From assembly GCA_003667245.1 (NCBI GenBank), contig RCNN01000210.1:1-64000 (forward strand): DNA of 64,000 bases, read 5' to 3'. Position 1 is the stretch's first letter, and each line of letters begins with the position of its first letter. This document shows positions 49,095 to 59,983 of this stretch, piece after piece. The translations under genes and the position numbers were made by a program. The stretch is from Heterostelium multicystogenum (lineage: Eukaryota > Evosea > Eumycetozoa > Acytosteliales > Acytosteliaceae). The notes beneath the pieces are model-generated. The model made no database searches, was not told the origin of the DNA, and saw nothing but the letters and a program-made list of their open reading frames with translations.

Positions 49095-49984
49095 ATGACT
49101 GACAGACTCAATACTGATATGACCATTTTACTCAAATACTCCAGTCAACTACCTCACTAATGGTGGATACTTCTTGGTTATGCAAGCTGATGGTAACTTG
49201 GTTGTCTACAGAGGAAAATGTCTTCAGACCAGAATACCACACCTGGGCCTCCCAACACCAACAACAAGGGTCACGGTCCATTCCGTTTAATCCAACAAGT
49301 AAGTTCCTCTCTGTCCATTCAACTGATGTTTTTATTATATGGTTTAACTAACATGTGTTTATTCTTTTTTTTTATCAACTCCAGGGTGACGGTAACTTGG
49401 TTATCTATGACAGCCACAACCACGCCACCTGGGCTTCTGGTACTCACAACCGTGGTCACGGTCCATACGTTACCTATTTGTCACACGCTGGTCATGTCCA
49501 TGTTGTTGACTCACACAACAGCTGCCTCTGGAGCTCTGGTGGACACTCCCCATCTGTCAAATGTTCCAGGTTGGCCAGCCCGTCATCACCATCACCCACA
49601 CCACGGAAAGCAATTCCACAACAATGACCACCTCCACTCTGAGTACTCACTCTACTCATACTCCAATAACGCCATGCACAACGGTGACTATTTCTTGGTC
49701 ATGCAAGACGATGGTAACTTGGTTGTCTACCACTCATTGAACTGGATCCCATCCAATGCTGTTTGGAGCACTCACACCCACAACAAGGGACACGGTCCAT
49801 ACCGTTTCACCATGCAACACGACGGTAACTAAGTCGTCTACGACAGCCACAACCACCCACTCTGGGCTGCTGGTACCAACGTCAAGGTCATGGTCCATAC
49901 AAGTTCCACCTCCACTCCAACGGTAACCTTACCCTCGTTGACTCACACCACCGTCAACTCTGGTCATCAAACTCTGGTCGTTAA
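49095..49984 (+). CDS. comitin-like tandem bulb-type mannose lectin, frame disrupted
   Basis: Seen: B-lectin repeats in changing frames. Examples are NYLTNGGYFLVMQADGNLVVY, HATWASGTHNRGHGPY, VHVVDSHNSCLWSSGG, then a His-rich linker and a second set (YFLVMQDDGNLVVY, VWSTHTHNKGHGPY, DSHNHPLWAAGT). QxDxNxVxY mannose-binding patterns are visible in both sets. One intron with a GTAAGT donor sits at about 49299-49383. Known: D. discoideum comitin (p24) binds mannose on Golgi vesicles and actin; related dictyostelid proteins duplicate the lectin. Codons are optimal (GGTCACGGTCCA), pointing to a highly expressed gene. Odd: at least five frame changes plus a stop at about 49829 where a Leu-Val is expected. 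It is either a freshly dead paralogue or bad sequence. Confidence 0.7.
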
Positions 49985-50156
49985 ATCAACCAGTTTAAGA
50001 ATCTCTAAATGTTTATCCCTAAAAAATAAACTAAATTGTAAACTATAATTAAATACCAAATCATGTCTATTAAACTAGTTTCCAGCTAATCTTGTGAAAA
50101 GAATTTAACTGGTTTGATATAAGGTTATTACTATTATAATATAATATTATATACAT

Positions 50157-50857
50157 TTATTTGACCTGGATTTTATTAAATACATATTTCTTTTCCAGAG
50201 AGAATGTCGATTTTCTTTGTAATACTCTGTGTGGTGTTCTGGATAACCAATCAAAACATTTGTCGAAACCCTCTCCAGTGAGAGCAACTGTTTTCTGTAC
50301 ATGCCATGGTCTGTTGCGACAGAGAGAATGCAGATTTAATTGCTGAGTCAACTCGGCTATGCTTAGAGAATTTGGTTCATCTTGTTTATTTGCCATGATC
50401 AACAATGGGGTGTTGGCCAAGTTTGGTTCGTCTAGTATGATTTTCAACTCAATGGCTGCATCAGCCAATCTTTCTCTGTCTGAGGAATCTATCACGAATA
50501 TAATGGCATTTGAAAGTCTTCATGTATTTCTTCCAAAGCAATTTGAAGAATCTTGGCCACTTACATCCCAAATCGTATAATTATAATCTTTGATGTCCAC
50601 AGTTTCTAAATTTACACCAACAGTAGGAATTGTCTCGACAACACATCCAAGTTTTAATTTATATAAAAATGGTTGTTTTACCTAAATACAACATAAAATA
50701 ATAAAAAATTGTGTGAGAATGATTGATCAATCATTTTCCGGAAAATGATTCATTCATTCATTCATACCTGCGAAATCAAGTCCAACCATAACCACTTTTA
50801 AAGTTTTCTTTGGAGAGAATATCTGTGTAACTTATTTATAGATTTAAAAATAGTCAT
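50157..50857 (-). CDS. Arf/Arl-family small GTPase, frame disrupted
   Basis: Arf-like GTPases cycle on membranes and control traffic. Seen: an N-terminal amphipathic stretch from ATG 50857 ([13 protein letters not shown]); G1 in [14 protein letters not shown] split by an intron (about 50766-50682); switch [13 protein letters not shown]3 WDVSGQDS; G4 IMANKQD; G5-like [15 protein letters not shown]. The basic C-terminal extension of about 20 residues is longer than usual. WDVSGQ replaces the canonical WDVGGQ, and the start is Met-Thr, not Met-Gly, so myristoylation is not expected. Odd: one extra T in a T5 run near 50662, a two-base excess near 50815 and a shift near 50545. Motifs continue across each. 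The subtype is not assigned. Confidence 0.82.
50729..50750. repeat. perfect 22-bp palindrome in the Arl intron
   Basis: AATCATTTTCC plus its exact complement, centred on TTCCGGAA. It lies inside the first intron of the Arf-like gene and is flanked by CATT repeats. Confidence 0.65.
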
Positions 50858-50975
50858 TTTTAATATTAATTTTTTTATCTATTTATTTAGTAGTTGATTA
50901 TCTATTTTTTGATTTGGAACCACAAAAATAATATTATATGGTATGGAAATGGTTTGAAATAAATATAAATATGGA

Positions 50976-50976
<1 letters not shown>

Positions 50977-51023
<47 letters not shown>
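50977..51023. repeat. (AAT)n microsatellite
   Basis: About sixteen AAT units upstream of the Arf-like gene. Confidence 0.92.
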
Positions 51024-51025
<2 letters not shown>

Positions 51026-51985
51026 AAATTTTATCTATATATATAATTCAATAATTATATCTAAATTTATATTCGTATAATAATAAATTTAAAATACTAG
51101 ACTACAATTAATTGGGGAATTTGTAAATTTAAAGTTATATATTTGAATTCAAATAGTATTTATATTTAAAATAATTGATATAAAATGATTATATTATTAA
51201 TAACGTTCTTTTTGTAAAACCGACCATCGGTAGAGTTAATAATAATATTGGTGTAGGTGTTGTTGATATTTGATTGATTATGATGATTGTTAAAGATTAA
51301 ACAAATATAAATAAAATCGTTAGTTATTTATTTGTTTAGAGGTTTATTGTGTTTTGTGGAATTATTTTCATCTATAACTTTTTTGGGATAATAATACAAC
51401 TGAGTGAATTGACATGGCTTATATCATATATATATAGGTATTGGAATAATAATCTAGTCCTACTAGTTTCTAACACACTCAAACAATAAAATAGACAATC
51501 ATACACCTTTAACTAATCCAACCAAACCATCCATCTTTTTCATCAATCAATGATTGTTTTTGAAAGAATCAAAACAATCACAAGATAAGATTATGTTGTG
51601 TGGAGCGCGCTCCTATTTAATCACAGATGATGGGTTTCATATTTAGTGCTAATTAATTGTGTTTGTTTGATTGATTGATTGTGTGTTTGTGTCTGTTTTA
51701 TTAGTATTGAGATCAGCTGACTTTATTAAGAGACCGATTTTTTTGTTTTGTTGAATTCATATAGTAAATTCATAATTCATAATAAAAGTGATCATTGGTT
51801 TACCTAAATACATCCAAGCACAACTAGCACACAAACTCTGATGGTTGTAGGTGTACACATATAAAACATCATATGGTTTTGGTGTAGTGGGGTAGTGGTG
51901 ATGGGTGGTGTGAGTGAGTGTTGAGTATTCATTAATTATCATAATGAATTGGGATCAGCAGTTTCATTGTATTCACTTCAGCAAC

Positions 51986-52011
51986 TCAATCAATCAATCA
52001 ATCAATCAATC
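51986..52011. repeat. (CAAT)n microsatellite
   Basis: Six TCAA units in tandem. Confidence 0.85.
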
Positions 52012-53641
52012 ACAAATGCACAATTGTTCAATGATTAATGTTGGTGGTTGTTGTTGTTGTTGTTGTTGCTTATGATAGCGTGGATTGATGAACGAAAGTA
52101 ATTGTTAATTCTGCAATATTAATATAACACAAACACTCTTGTTTGATTGATTGATTGATGATATTTTCAATTATAATTATTATGAGAAATGCATTGAAAG
52201 AATGAGTGAGGAAAGTAGGAGTAACAACCAATCATTGCCCAACATTCATCAGCTAAATTTTTGTTATTTTTGCAATTAATTGGTTGTTTTTGTTGTTGTT
52301 ACTAGCAATGATTATAATAAAGTTAATGCACATAAGAAATATTCATTGAGCTTTTACCAATACTTATAAAAGATGTTACTTTACTATAAGTAAGTGTAAT
52401 AGTGATCATTACTTACTTACTTGGATGGTTTGGTGTTTGCAAACAAGGATTGATTGATCATTTATTAATGTTATGATAAATCAAACTAAATTTCATACCT
52501 TAATAAGCTAACTATTTAAACAACCAAATTAAGAAGCTAGCTGGATGACATGGCAGTAGTGGTGGTATAAGTGTAACATTTATCACATTCCTTGATTGTG
52601 TGATTTAGGTTAAAGCAAACTCCACCCATAATTAAATATGAATAGCTTTAAATATATTTATATATATTGGACGGTCAGTGTAGAAGTTCTAGAAATAGAT
52701 CTACCTTCAATGACCTACTAAAGTGATGGGAGGATGAACATATTGTAGACTGCCAAACAATGTAAATTCATAACATTGTTAATATTATTGGAATATTAAT
52801 ATCTTCTGGATCAATAATTGTTTGTTGGAACATATTCTCTAATGAGATAGGACCAGATGTTTGAGGGATTTTAGAAACTCAAGAAATAAGCCATTAAAGT
52901 TTATTTTTAGAATTCCAATATATAATACTTATATTCATAGAAATGGAATTCTATTTAATTATTATTTATTGGTGGTAAAGTGTTTTCCCTTCTACAGGCT
53001 CTCTTTCATGGAAAGAACATCTGTTTTAATTTTCAGGTCAGTTCAGACTCTACAGAATTACAATGGTTCATCAACAAAAAGGATAACTAGCACTCGGGCA
53101 GGAACTTAATGGAAAAAATTAATTTGGTATTTTTTAGAAAGCATCAGACATCCAATGTCCTTCGATTATAAGATATCAATCTCACTCGCTATACAACACC
53201 ACAAAATCTTCAAAATGAATGCAGTGTGCTTATCTGATTCATCTATTGCTTTAATTCCAAACAACAACATTTGTGATAAAAACATCCTATTCTAGCTAGC
53301 TACTACTCTGAAAGGATAGAATAGAAGTTAGCTATTCTTCTTCTCTTCTTCTTTCTCTTGTTTCAACTAGTAGTCGATCTAACAACAACAACAACAAAAG
53401 AGATGTAGCATGTTCATAAAGATGAGGCATTGTTGGAAACTGTATTAAACGTTACTGTGAAAGTGATGAATTTATTTTAATTTTTTTCTCACTATTGAGT
53501 TCAATTCGATAAAAAATAAAAATAATAAATAATTAAAAAAAAAAACTAAAAACTATTGTGTATTTGAGTGTTTCTGCTAGGTATCAGTTTTAAGTTGTTC
53601 AACAGTTTTATTAGGCGATCCATATAACTACCAAGAACAAA

Positions 53642-55770
53642 ATGGAACACGATTTAACAAAGAAGATATGCAGCTTCTTGGATGCTCATTTGATGCTCCA
53701 ATTGGTCAATTTCCTTAAGGTACCTTAACATAGCAATCCAAATATTTAGATGATCACTTCATCCCAGTCCTCTCAATCAATCAATCAATCTTCATTTACG
53801 ATCAGTAGTCTACGATATGATAAAGAAGAAATAGAAGAAAAAGTCTTAAAGACTGTAGTCTAGTGATAGTAGAGATGGAATAACTAAATAATATCGTATA
53901 GAGATTTGGATTTAGAAGAACAGAACAGATACAAATTAAAGATTAGAGTAGATTGGTTGGATGGATGGATGAAAGATCGTCTCAAGCTCATAGAATGATT
54001 GTGATTCTAATTGTTTTACTTTGATTAACTATAAATAGGGATACTCAGAGGAAGATATCAATCGTGCCAAGGCTGATATTCTTGCTCAAACTGGATGTTG
54101 CGACTATGCCATCACTGTTTATCAATCAATTGGAAGAGATATTGCTCCACTCGAAGAGAAGAAGCAAATTGGTTGAACAATTGGCTAAATTGAGGAAGCT
54201 TGCGAAGTTGTTACTCAATTCATGGAAGCAAAGAAGGAGCAACACCAACAACAAGCTCCAGCAGCAGCCACCCAAGCAAATAAAGAAGAAGAAATCGAAG
54301 AATCAACAGCAACTGTACCAACCACCACAGCAGCTGTACCAAAATCTGAATTAACTTTTGGTAGCTTAAGAGAGAAAGTAACTATCGATAGCGCACAACC
54401 AAGCATCTCATCCCTCCAACCAACAAATCAACTAATGTGAAATCATTGTTCTAGGTTACACCAGAGATTGTCGAGTCATTATATAGATACGCTAAATTGT
54501 TGTTCGAAAACTGGACAATACAAGAACGCTAGAGAATATTTGGATATCTTTGTAAAGCTATCACACGACAAACAAAAACAATTCAGCGCTTCAGGGGTAT
54601 TTTGGAAGCTGACATCTTGAGTTCCAACTGGACTGCCGCAGTTGCCGACATTCCACAAATCAAGGAAGAGATCGACTCCAACCACGTATGTACCACTGCT
54701 GTCTGTTTGTATCAACGAACCTACCTCACTAACAATCATTATTATATATATCTTAGCAAAACCTTTCACCAGTTCAACAATTACATCAAAGAGCATGGTT
54801 AATTCATAGAAGTTTATTTGTTTATTTCAATCAACCAGATAGCAGAGCTTTATTAGTTGATTTGCTTTTGGGACGATAAGTATGTTTGTCAGCATCCAAT
54901 GCTTTACTTTGGATTGTTTATTGACTTGTTGATTGATTGTACTATATAGATATTTGAATGCCATTCAAACCATTTGCCCACATGTTTTAAGATACTTGGC
55001 AGTTGCAATCATCACAAACAGAAGAAAACCACAACAAACTCTATCAATTGGTCAAGGTTATCGAGCAAGAAGCTTACACCTATCGTGATCCAATCACCAC
55101 CTTCGTTTCAAGCCTCTACGTCAGATTCAACTTTGAGGAGTCACAAACAATATCTTGCACAATGCGAACAAGTTCTGAAACAAACTTCTTTTTGTCATCT
55201 TGCTACGACGACTTCATGGAACACGCTCGTGCCTGTATCTTTGAAACCTATTGTAATATTCATGAAAATATCGATATTGAGTAAGTGTTCTATATATACA
55301 TGTATCAAACAAACAAAACAATAATAATAATAGTTATTAATATAACATCTATCAATGTAGCATGTTATGTAAGAATTTGGGAGTTGCACCAGAGAACTCT
55401 GAGAAATGGATTGTCGAGGCTATCAGAAACGCTAGATTTGTTGCAAAGATCGACTCTGCTAACAACCAAATTAAAATGTTTTCACAACACACCAATGCCT
55501 ACCGTCAAGTGATGGACAAGACTAAGGATTGTTCAATCGTGGTATCGAAATTTTGGTAGGAATCAACGACTCTAGAGTCCAAAACGCCAGAAGAAACACA
55601 GGTGACAGAAACAAGGGACAAAGAAGACAAAACAAACAACTTCAGCCAACACCGCCTCAACTGAATCAGCCACCACTCCAGCCCCAGTCTCTGTTTTAAA
55701 TAATAATAACATAATAATAGCACCTCATCAACAACAAACCACTAACAACAACAATAACAACAATATCAAA
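53642..55770 (+). CDS. eif3e: translation initiation factor eIF3 subunit E (Int6)
   Basis: eIF3e is a PCI-domain subunit of eIF3, which recruits mRNA to the 40S ribosome. Seen: exon 1 (53642-53719) [19 protein letters not shown]; exon 2 from 54039 with the MEAKKEQ region; [11 protein letters not shown]; the family segment [70 protein letters not shown]; and the PCI end [17 protein letters not shown]. The tail is Asn/Thr/Gln-rich; two overlapping frames end at 55699 or about 55770. Odd: at least six shifts (about 54172, 54197, 54520, 54597, 55150 and 55540), a mix of homopolymer and other indels. The gene is essential, so sequence error is the likely cause. One intron boundary near 54440 is unclear. 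Confidence 0.88.
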
Positions 55771-56174
55771 TAAGCATATAACAAAGTCTATAAACATAAT
55801 GTATAGGATAACGACACTATATTATGTTTCGTACAACTTGCACCAACATCCAACACCCAATCACCTTCTCTTCTTTCACAAAAACATAAAACTAATTATT
55901 TAAAAATAAAGAAAAACCCAAATAGTTAGAAACAAACAAACAACTCTGACAGAGTCCACTACAGCTGACTCCTAAGGTTGGTCAGCACAGACCATACACT
56001 CTCTCTGGATAAATTCCAATTTGGTCTGATAGTGTAATACAAGCACATCATCGATAGGTAACTGATAGTTTTTTAAATTTTCTAAAAATGTGAACCTCAA
56101 ATGATTGATTGAACATCAGATTAAACTTAATTAATTTACACATTATTATATATAAAATATATGTATTTACAAAC
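55771..56174. other. intergenic, 404 bp, with a GC-richer, possibly structured patch
   Basis: 3' flank of eIF3e. The stretch 55943-56060 is richer in G/C than its surroundings. It contains complementary segments (GCTGAC 55964-55969 with GTCAGC 55981-55986; CAGACCA 55988-55994 with TGGTCTG 56022-56028). It may be a small RNA; it matches no tRNA or snRNA I know. Confidence 0.4.
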
Positions 56175-58480
56175 ATGATAAAATCTACTTTATCTTCTTT
56201 ACCAAAACAGTTTGGTTATAGTGGTCGTAGTAGTAGAGTTGTTGTTGGTAGTCAACTACCAATTAGATCATTACAATCACATGTAAATAACAACAACAAT
56301 AACAACAACAACATTAACAACGACCACTATAACAATCAAAACAATCAACCTATTTCATTTTATTCTACATTTAACCCAGCATCATCCTCTCAAAGTCATA
56401 ACCTCCAATTATAAATCTACATCCTTATTTTGCAATAGTAATAATGTTAGCTCTATACAAAAAACGATCAGTTTCTACTTGGGGAATTAGGGTAAGCATC
56501 TGCTTCATAATGTTTGGGCGGTCAAACTACTACTTAATTACAATTGAGCGGATATTCACTCACTCCTACCCTTGATATGCAAAATGGCATTATATTATTA
56601 TTATAAATTATAGTTTCTACTTGGTTTCTCAGTGGTTGGATTTTATGTTCTTTATGAGAAGATGGACACCAAGACAAATGAAGCGTATCATAAAGACTTT
56701 CAGGGAACGACATGTATATGAGCAATACCTACCGGAGGTTTATAAGATGTCTTTCGATCGCATCAAAGAGGAAAGATATCTATCTTCATTCTTGGCATCT
56801 CCGCCCATTGGTCCAGTCTGTATTGTCGGTCCAGATGGCTGTGGTAAATCACATATAGTCAAGCGTGTAATTTCTTCGAGAAACATGTCAGTTCTCGTTG
56901 ACATGAGACAGAATGCCGTCATGAGTGGTGACGAACTACTCCTTCAATTTGTCAAGAAACTCGGATACCTTTTGCCATCTGATGATCTGATATCATCTCT
57001 ATTTTTAAAAGGAGATAAGAAACAATGTAAGTTTTTATTATACAGCCTAAGAACCTAACATCATTCAATGACACCAAACTAATTCAATACAAATACAATA
57101 TAGTAATCAACGTAAAAGAAATAGTCCAAGGTTTGGAAACTATTTTCCTTTCGCTTATGAAAATGAAAAGAACAATATAAAAGAAATACCATTGATTGTA
57201 ATCACAAATATAGAAGCATTGCCGACTGTAAGTCAACTTAATAACAGCACCAATACAACAGGTCGAAGCTAACACTATTGATAGTCTGATAATTTCACTA
57301 GATTCTTAGATTGGTGTATTTCCGTCACAGATAACAAGCTGGCAAATATTGTATTTTTAACATCATCTCAATTTGTACATTTCCATTTGGACTCAAGTAT
57401 GATCAAGAGAATCTCATAAACTCGTTGTTGGAATTTGATCGGAATATTAATATCCTATTATTTTTTAACAGACTATAGTTTCAAGAAAAGAAGATTTTTA
57501 TATAACATTTCATATCCTTCGATTGAGGATGTAAAGAAACATTTGACAAGTATTTTAATAAGTAGTGATAGCGCAAATATAATTGGTGAAACAAGTAGCG
57601 GTGAAATGACTTCAAGCCAGCTTCAATTGAACAATCCTAAAACAAGCGATTCGCTTAGATCCGATGCTAACGAAGATACTTCAGTTGCACTTACTTCTTG
57701 TGACATCGAGTCTATTGTCAGTAATTTTGGTGGCCAAATGAGAGATATAGATGCACTCGTTGGACTGATCAAAAAAGGTGAATCCCTTCACTATGTCATT
57801 GAAATGTTTATTGCAGAAACAGCACAGAAGATTGGATCACTGGTGGACTCTATGTTTCAGAGAGCAAATCTCGCTGACTCAGACAGTGAGAAGAAAACTA
57901 TTTTCGAAAAGTACATGCGATTTTGGAGTCTTTTGGAAAACCTCTTAGCTAACCACACAGTTCCAGCAAGCGAATTAATTGAGAAAGTTTTCCACGAAAC
58001 AACCTGAGGAGCTGGATGAATATTTCAAGACCAACATCATTTACTATTGGACTAAGCAGCAGAGAGAAATCGCAATGCCAGATGTAGAGGTTCTAAGTAC
58101 AACATTGAAAAATGTTTATGATACCTATGTAACTTTTTCCTCGCCTCGTATTCATCGTGCTGTCGAGAGAGTTATCAAAGAACATAGATTTGTACTCCAA
58201 CGTCACTCCATTGAGAAATTCTTTAAGAAAGCTGATCTCAAAGACACAAGAAAGGATTTGGAATCAGAAAAAACACGAGCTTCTTGGCGAATATGAAAAG
58301 ATATATCAAAGATTGGAGAATCTCATCGAAAACAATCAACCCTGGATAAAATTCATGGGTGAACAAAAGTTTGAACAGAGAAAAAATTACTTTTTGGAGA
58401 AAGAAGATGATTATCTAAATAGAATTTCAATCATTTCCAGCAAATTGGATAAGGTAGAATCAGATTTAGATAACCTTTAG
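56175..58480 (+). CDS. mitochondrial P-loop ATPase, Yme2/RNA12-like
   Basis: Seen: a basic Ser-rich presequence from ATG 56175 (MIKSTLSSLPKQFGYSGRSS), an Asn run, then a likely membrane span around the first intron (WGIR, then FLLGFSVVGFYVLYEK). An ATPase domain follows with Walker A GPDGCGKS (about 56832) and a Walker B-like PLIVITNIE (about 57190). Then come LANIVFLTSSQF, YPSIEDVKKHL, NFGGQMRDIDALVGLIKKGES and a helical C-terminus ending about 58480. Known: yeast Yme2 (RNA12) is an inner-mitochondrial-membrane protein affecting mtDNA nucleoid structure and escape; the post-ATPase GG.xxDxxxL segment resembles it. The relationship is inferred from pattern and layout. Odd: shifts near 56420, 56700, 57160, 57305, 57990 and 58270. 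Introns lie at about 56492-56613, 57027-57103 and 57230-57262. Confidence 0.68.
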
Positions 58481-58983
58481 AGTGTAATTTGTTATTGTTT
58501 ACTTAAAGTCCACACTTTCAATTTGGTGAAGATAAATAAAATTCGATTATAGAAGATTAGTTTATTTAATATGAATGTTGTTAAATGATTGTTTACTCTA
58601 ATCATGAAATCATAGATATTTCATTCTGATAATTAGATTCTGGTACCAGGTAGATAAATGACCTATTTACTTAATCTATATGGAGATTTCTATGAAATCC
58701 ACAGAAATATTTTTTGTATTAATATAAATTTTATCATGAAAACTATTTGAAATTCAAAAAAATTTTAAAATTCCTTTGGAATTTGTCTGAATTTTCTGTT
58801 TTTTTTTGAATACTGGATTTCCAACTCCACACAAAAGAAACTATAAAAATGTGGAAGTTTAAATATTTTCCATCATCAAATAATTAGTAAATAATTAATA
58901 AATTCAATACAGTATTCTATTTATATATTATATATATTATAATCTAATTCTCCTTTATCAATAAATTTTAATTTATTCACAAA
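58481..58983. promoter_or_regulatory. sHSP promoter region with heat-shock-element-like cluster
   Basis: At 58771-58796 TTC, GAA, GAA and TTC occur in alternating orientation, including a perfect GAAnnTTC at 58789-58796. That arrangement is typical of heat-shock factor sites. It ends about 190 bp before the sHSP start codon. The rest is AT-rich leader. Confidence 0.5.
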
Positions 58984-59553
58984 ATGTCAGTCTCATTTTA
59001 TTCACCATTTTTCACTAGTTTACCAACTACATGTTCCATTGGACCAAAGAACTCAGTACTTTCATTGTTTGATGAAGATTTTTGGAACAATACATTAGAT
59101 ACCCAAAAACAAAAAGTATGGAATCCAAGAGCAGACTACACTGTTGATCAAGATTCAGTCACTATCAAATTCGAATTGGCAGGTTTGAAGAAAGAAGATA
59201 TAAATATTGATCTAAAGGAGACAACCTTAACTGTATCTGGTGAAAAAAAAGAAGAATCTACCTCCACAGAAGAGCTACCAAGAATTTCAAACAAAGAATC
59301 AAAAGAATATTCAGAACAATCATCAAATAAAGAGTCCGAGGTTACAAATAAATCAACTGAAGAAACCCAAACAAAGAAAAGAATCATTCATAAATCGGAA
59401 ATAGTTTATGGAAGTTTCAAGAGAGTATTCCAACTTCCAAAGGACATTGTTTTGGAAAGTGCTTCTGCTAAACATGAAGATGGAATTCTAACAATTTCAA
59501 TCAAGAGAGTTCAACCTGAACCACCAAAATCCACAAAGATTCTAATTCAATAG
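58984..59553 (+). CDS. small heat-shock protein (Hsp20/alpha-crystallin)
   Basis: An intact single-exon ORF of 189 residues. Seen: an N-terminal arm (MSVSFYSPFFTSLPTT); alpha-crystallin strands WNPRADYTVDQDSVTIKFELAGLKKEDI and LTVSGEKKEE; an insert of about 40 residues rich in Glu/Ser/Lys; then IVYGSFKRVFQLPKDI and the domain end EDGILTISIKR. It closes with a C-terminal ILIQ resembling the IxI/V oligomer-anchoring motif. Known: sHSPs form oligomers that hold unfolding proteins. Dictyostelium HspG proteins have a comparable charged insert within the crystallin domain, which makes this a likely relative. Lack of an intron fits heat-inducible expression. Confidence 0.93.
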   Translation: MSVSFYSPFFTSLPTTCSIGPKNSVLSLFDEDFWNNTLDTQKQKVWNPRADYTVDQDSVTIKFELAGLKKEDINIDLKETTLTVSGEKKEESTSTEELPRISNKESKEYSEQSSNKESEVTNKSTEETQTKKRIIHKSEIVYGSFKRVFQLPKDIVLESASAKHEDGILTISIKRVQPEPPKSTKILIQ

Positions 59554-59983
59554 TAAAAATGTGCACATAATTATGTAATTCAAGAAATAACATGTAATTT
59601 TTAGATTGTAAATAAAGTTATTTAAAATAACCTAAATCTGCTTTTGTTAATTTTAATTAATGATGTAACAAAAAAAATAAATATAAATAAGTTGAATTTT
59701 TACTTTATTATGTGGAGAATTCAAAATCACAACTAATAATACAAGAAAGTGTTGATTTATAAACTTGTAATTGCCATCAAGTAACCAAGTAGGTAAGTAA
59801 AGAAAATACTCAAAAAAAGTTAGTTATTTTTGTTTGTTTTTTTTTTTTGGTTCAAGTTTATTTTTCAAAGAGATAAAAAGAGTATTAGATAAAAAAAAAA
59901 CGACTAATACTTGATATTGTGAGTGGAAAAAAAAATGATTACACAATTAAATCTCTCGGTCTCTGTGTAACATCGTTAACACT
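59554..59983. other. intergenic, 430 bp, convergent 3' ends
   Basis: 3' flanks of the sHSP and PABP genes. It contains AATAAA-like signals near 59611 and 59679 and T/A homopolymers (59836-59849, 59893-59901). No gene. Confidence 0.6.

Larger units (their letters stand above)
50858..53641. other. intergenic, 2.8 kb, divergent
   Basis: Lies between the starts of the Arf-like gene and eIF3e. It holds (AAT)n at 50977-51023, (CAAT)n at 51986-52011, and GTT and TGAT repeats. A weak open frame at 52861-53109 (basic, aromatic peptide) is unrecognised and may be fortuitous. An almost AT-free TGTGGAGCGCGCTCC patch at 51598-51612 stands out. No RNA gene was identified. Confidence 0.5.

Noticed and set aside
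52861..53109. Open frame upstream of eIF3e
   Set aside because: A basic aromatic peptide with no recognisable motif and no ATG in context; not enough to call a gene.
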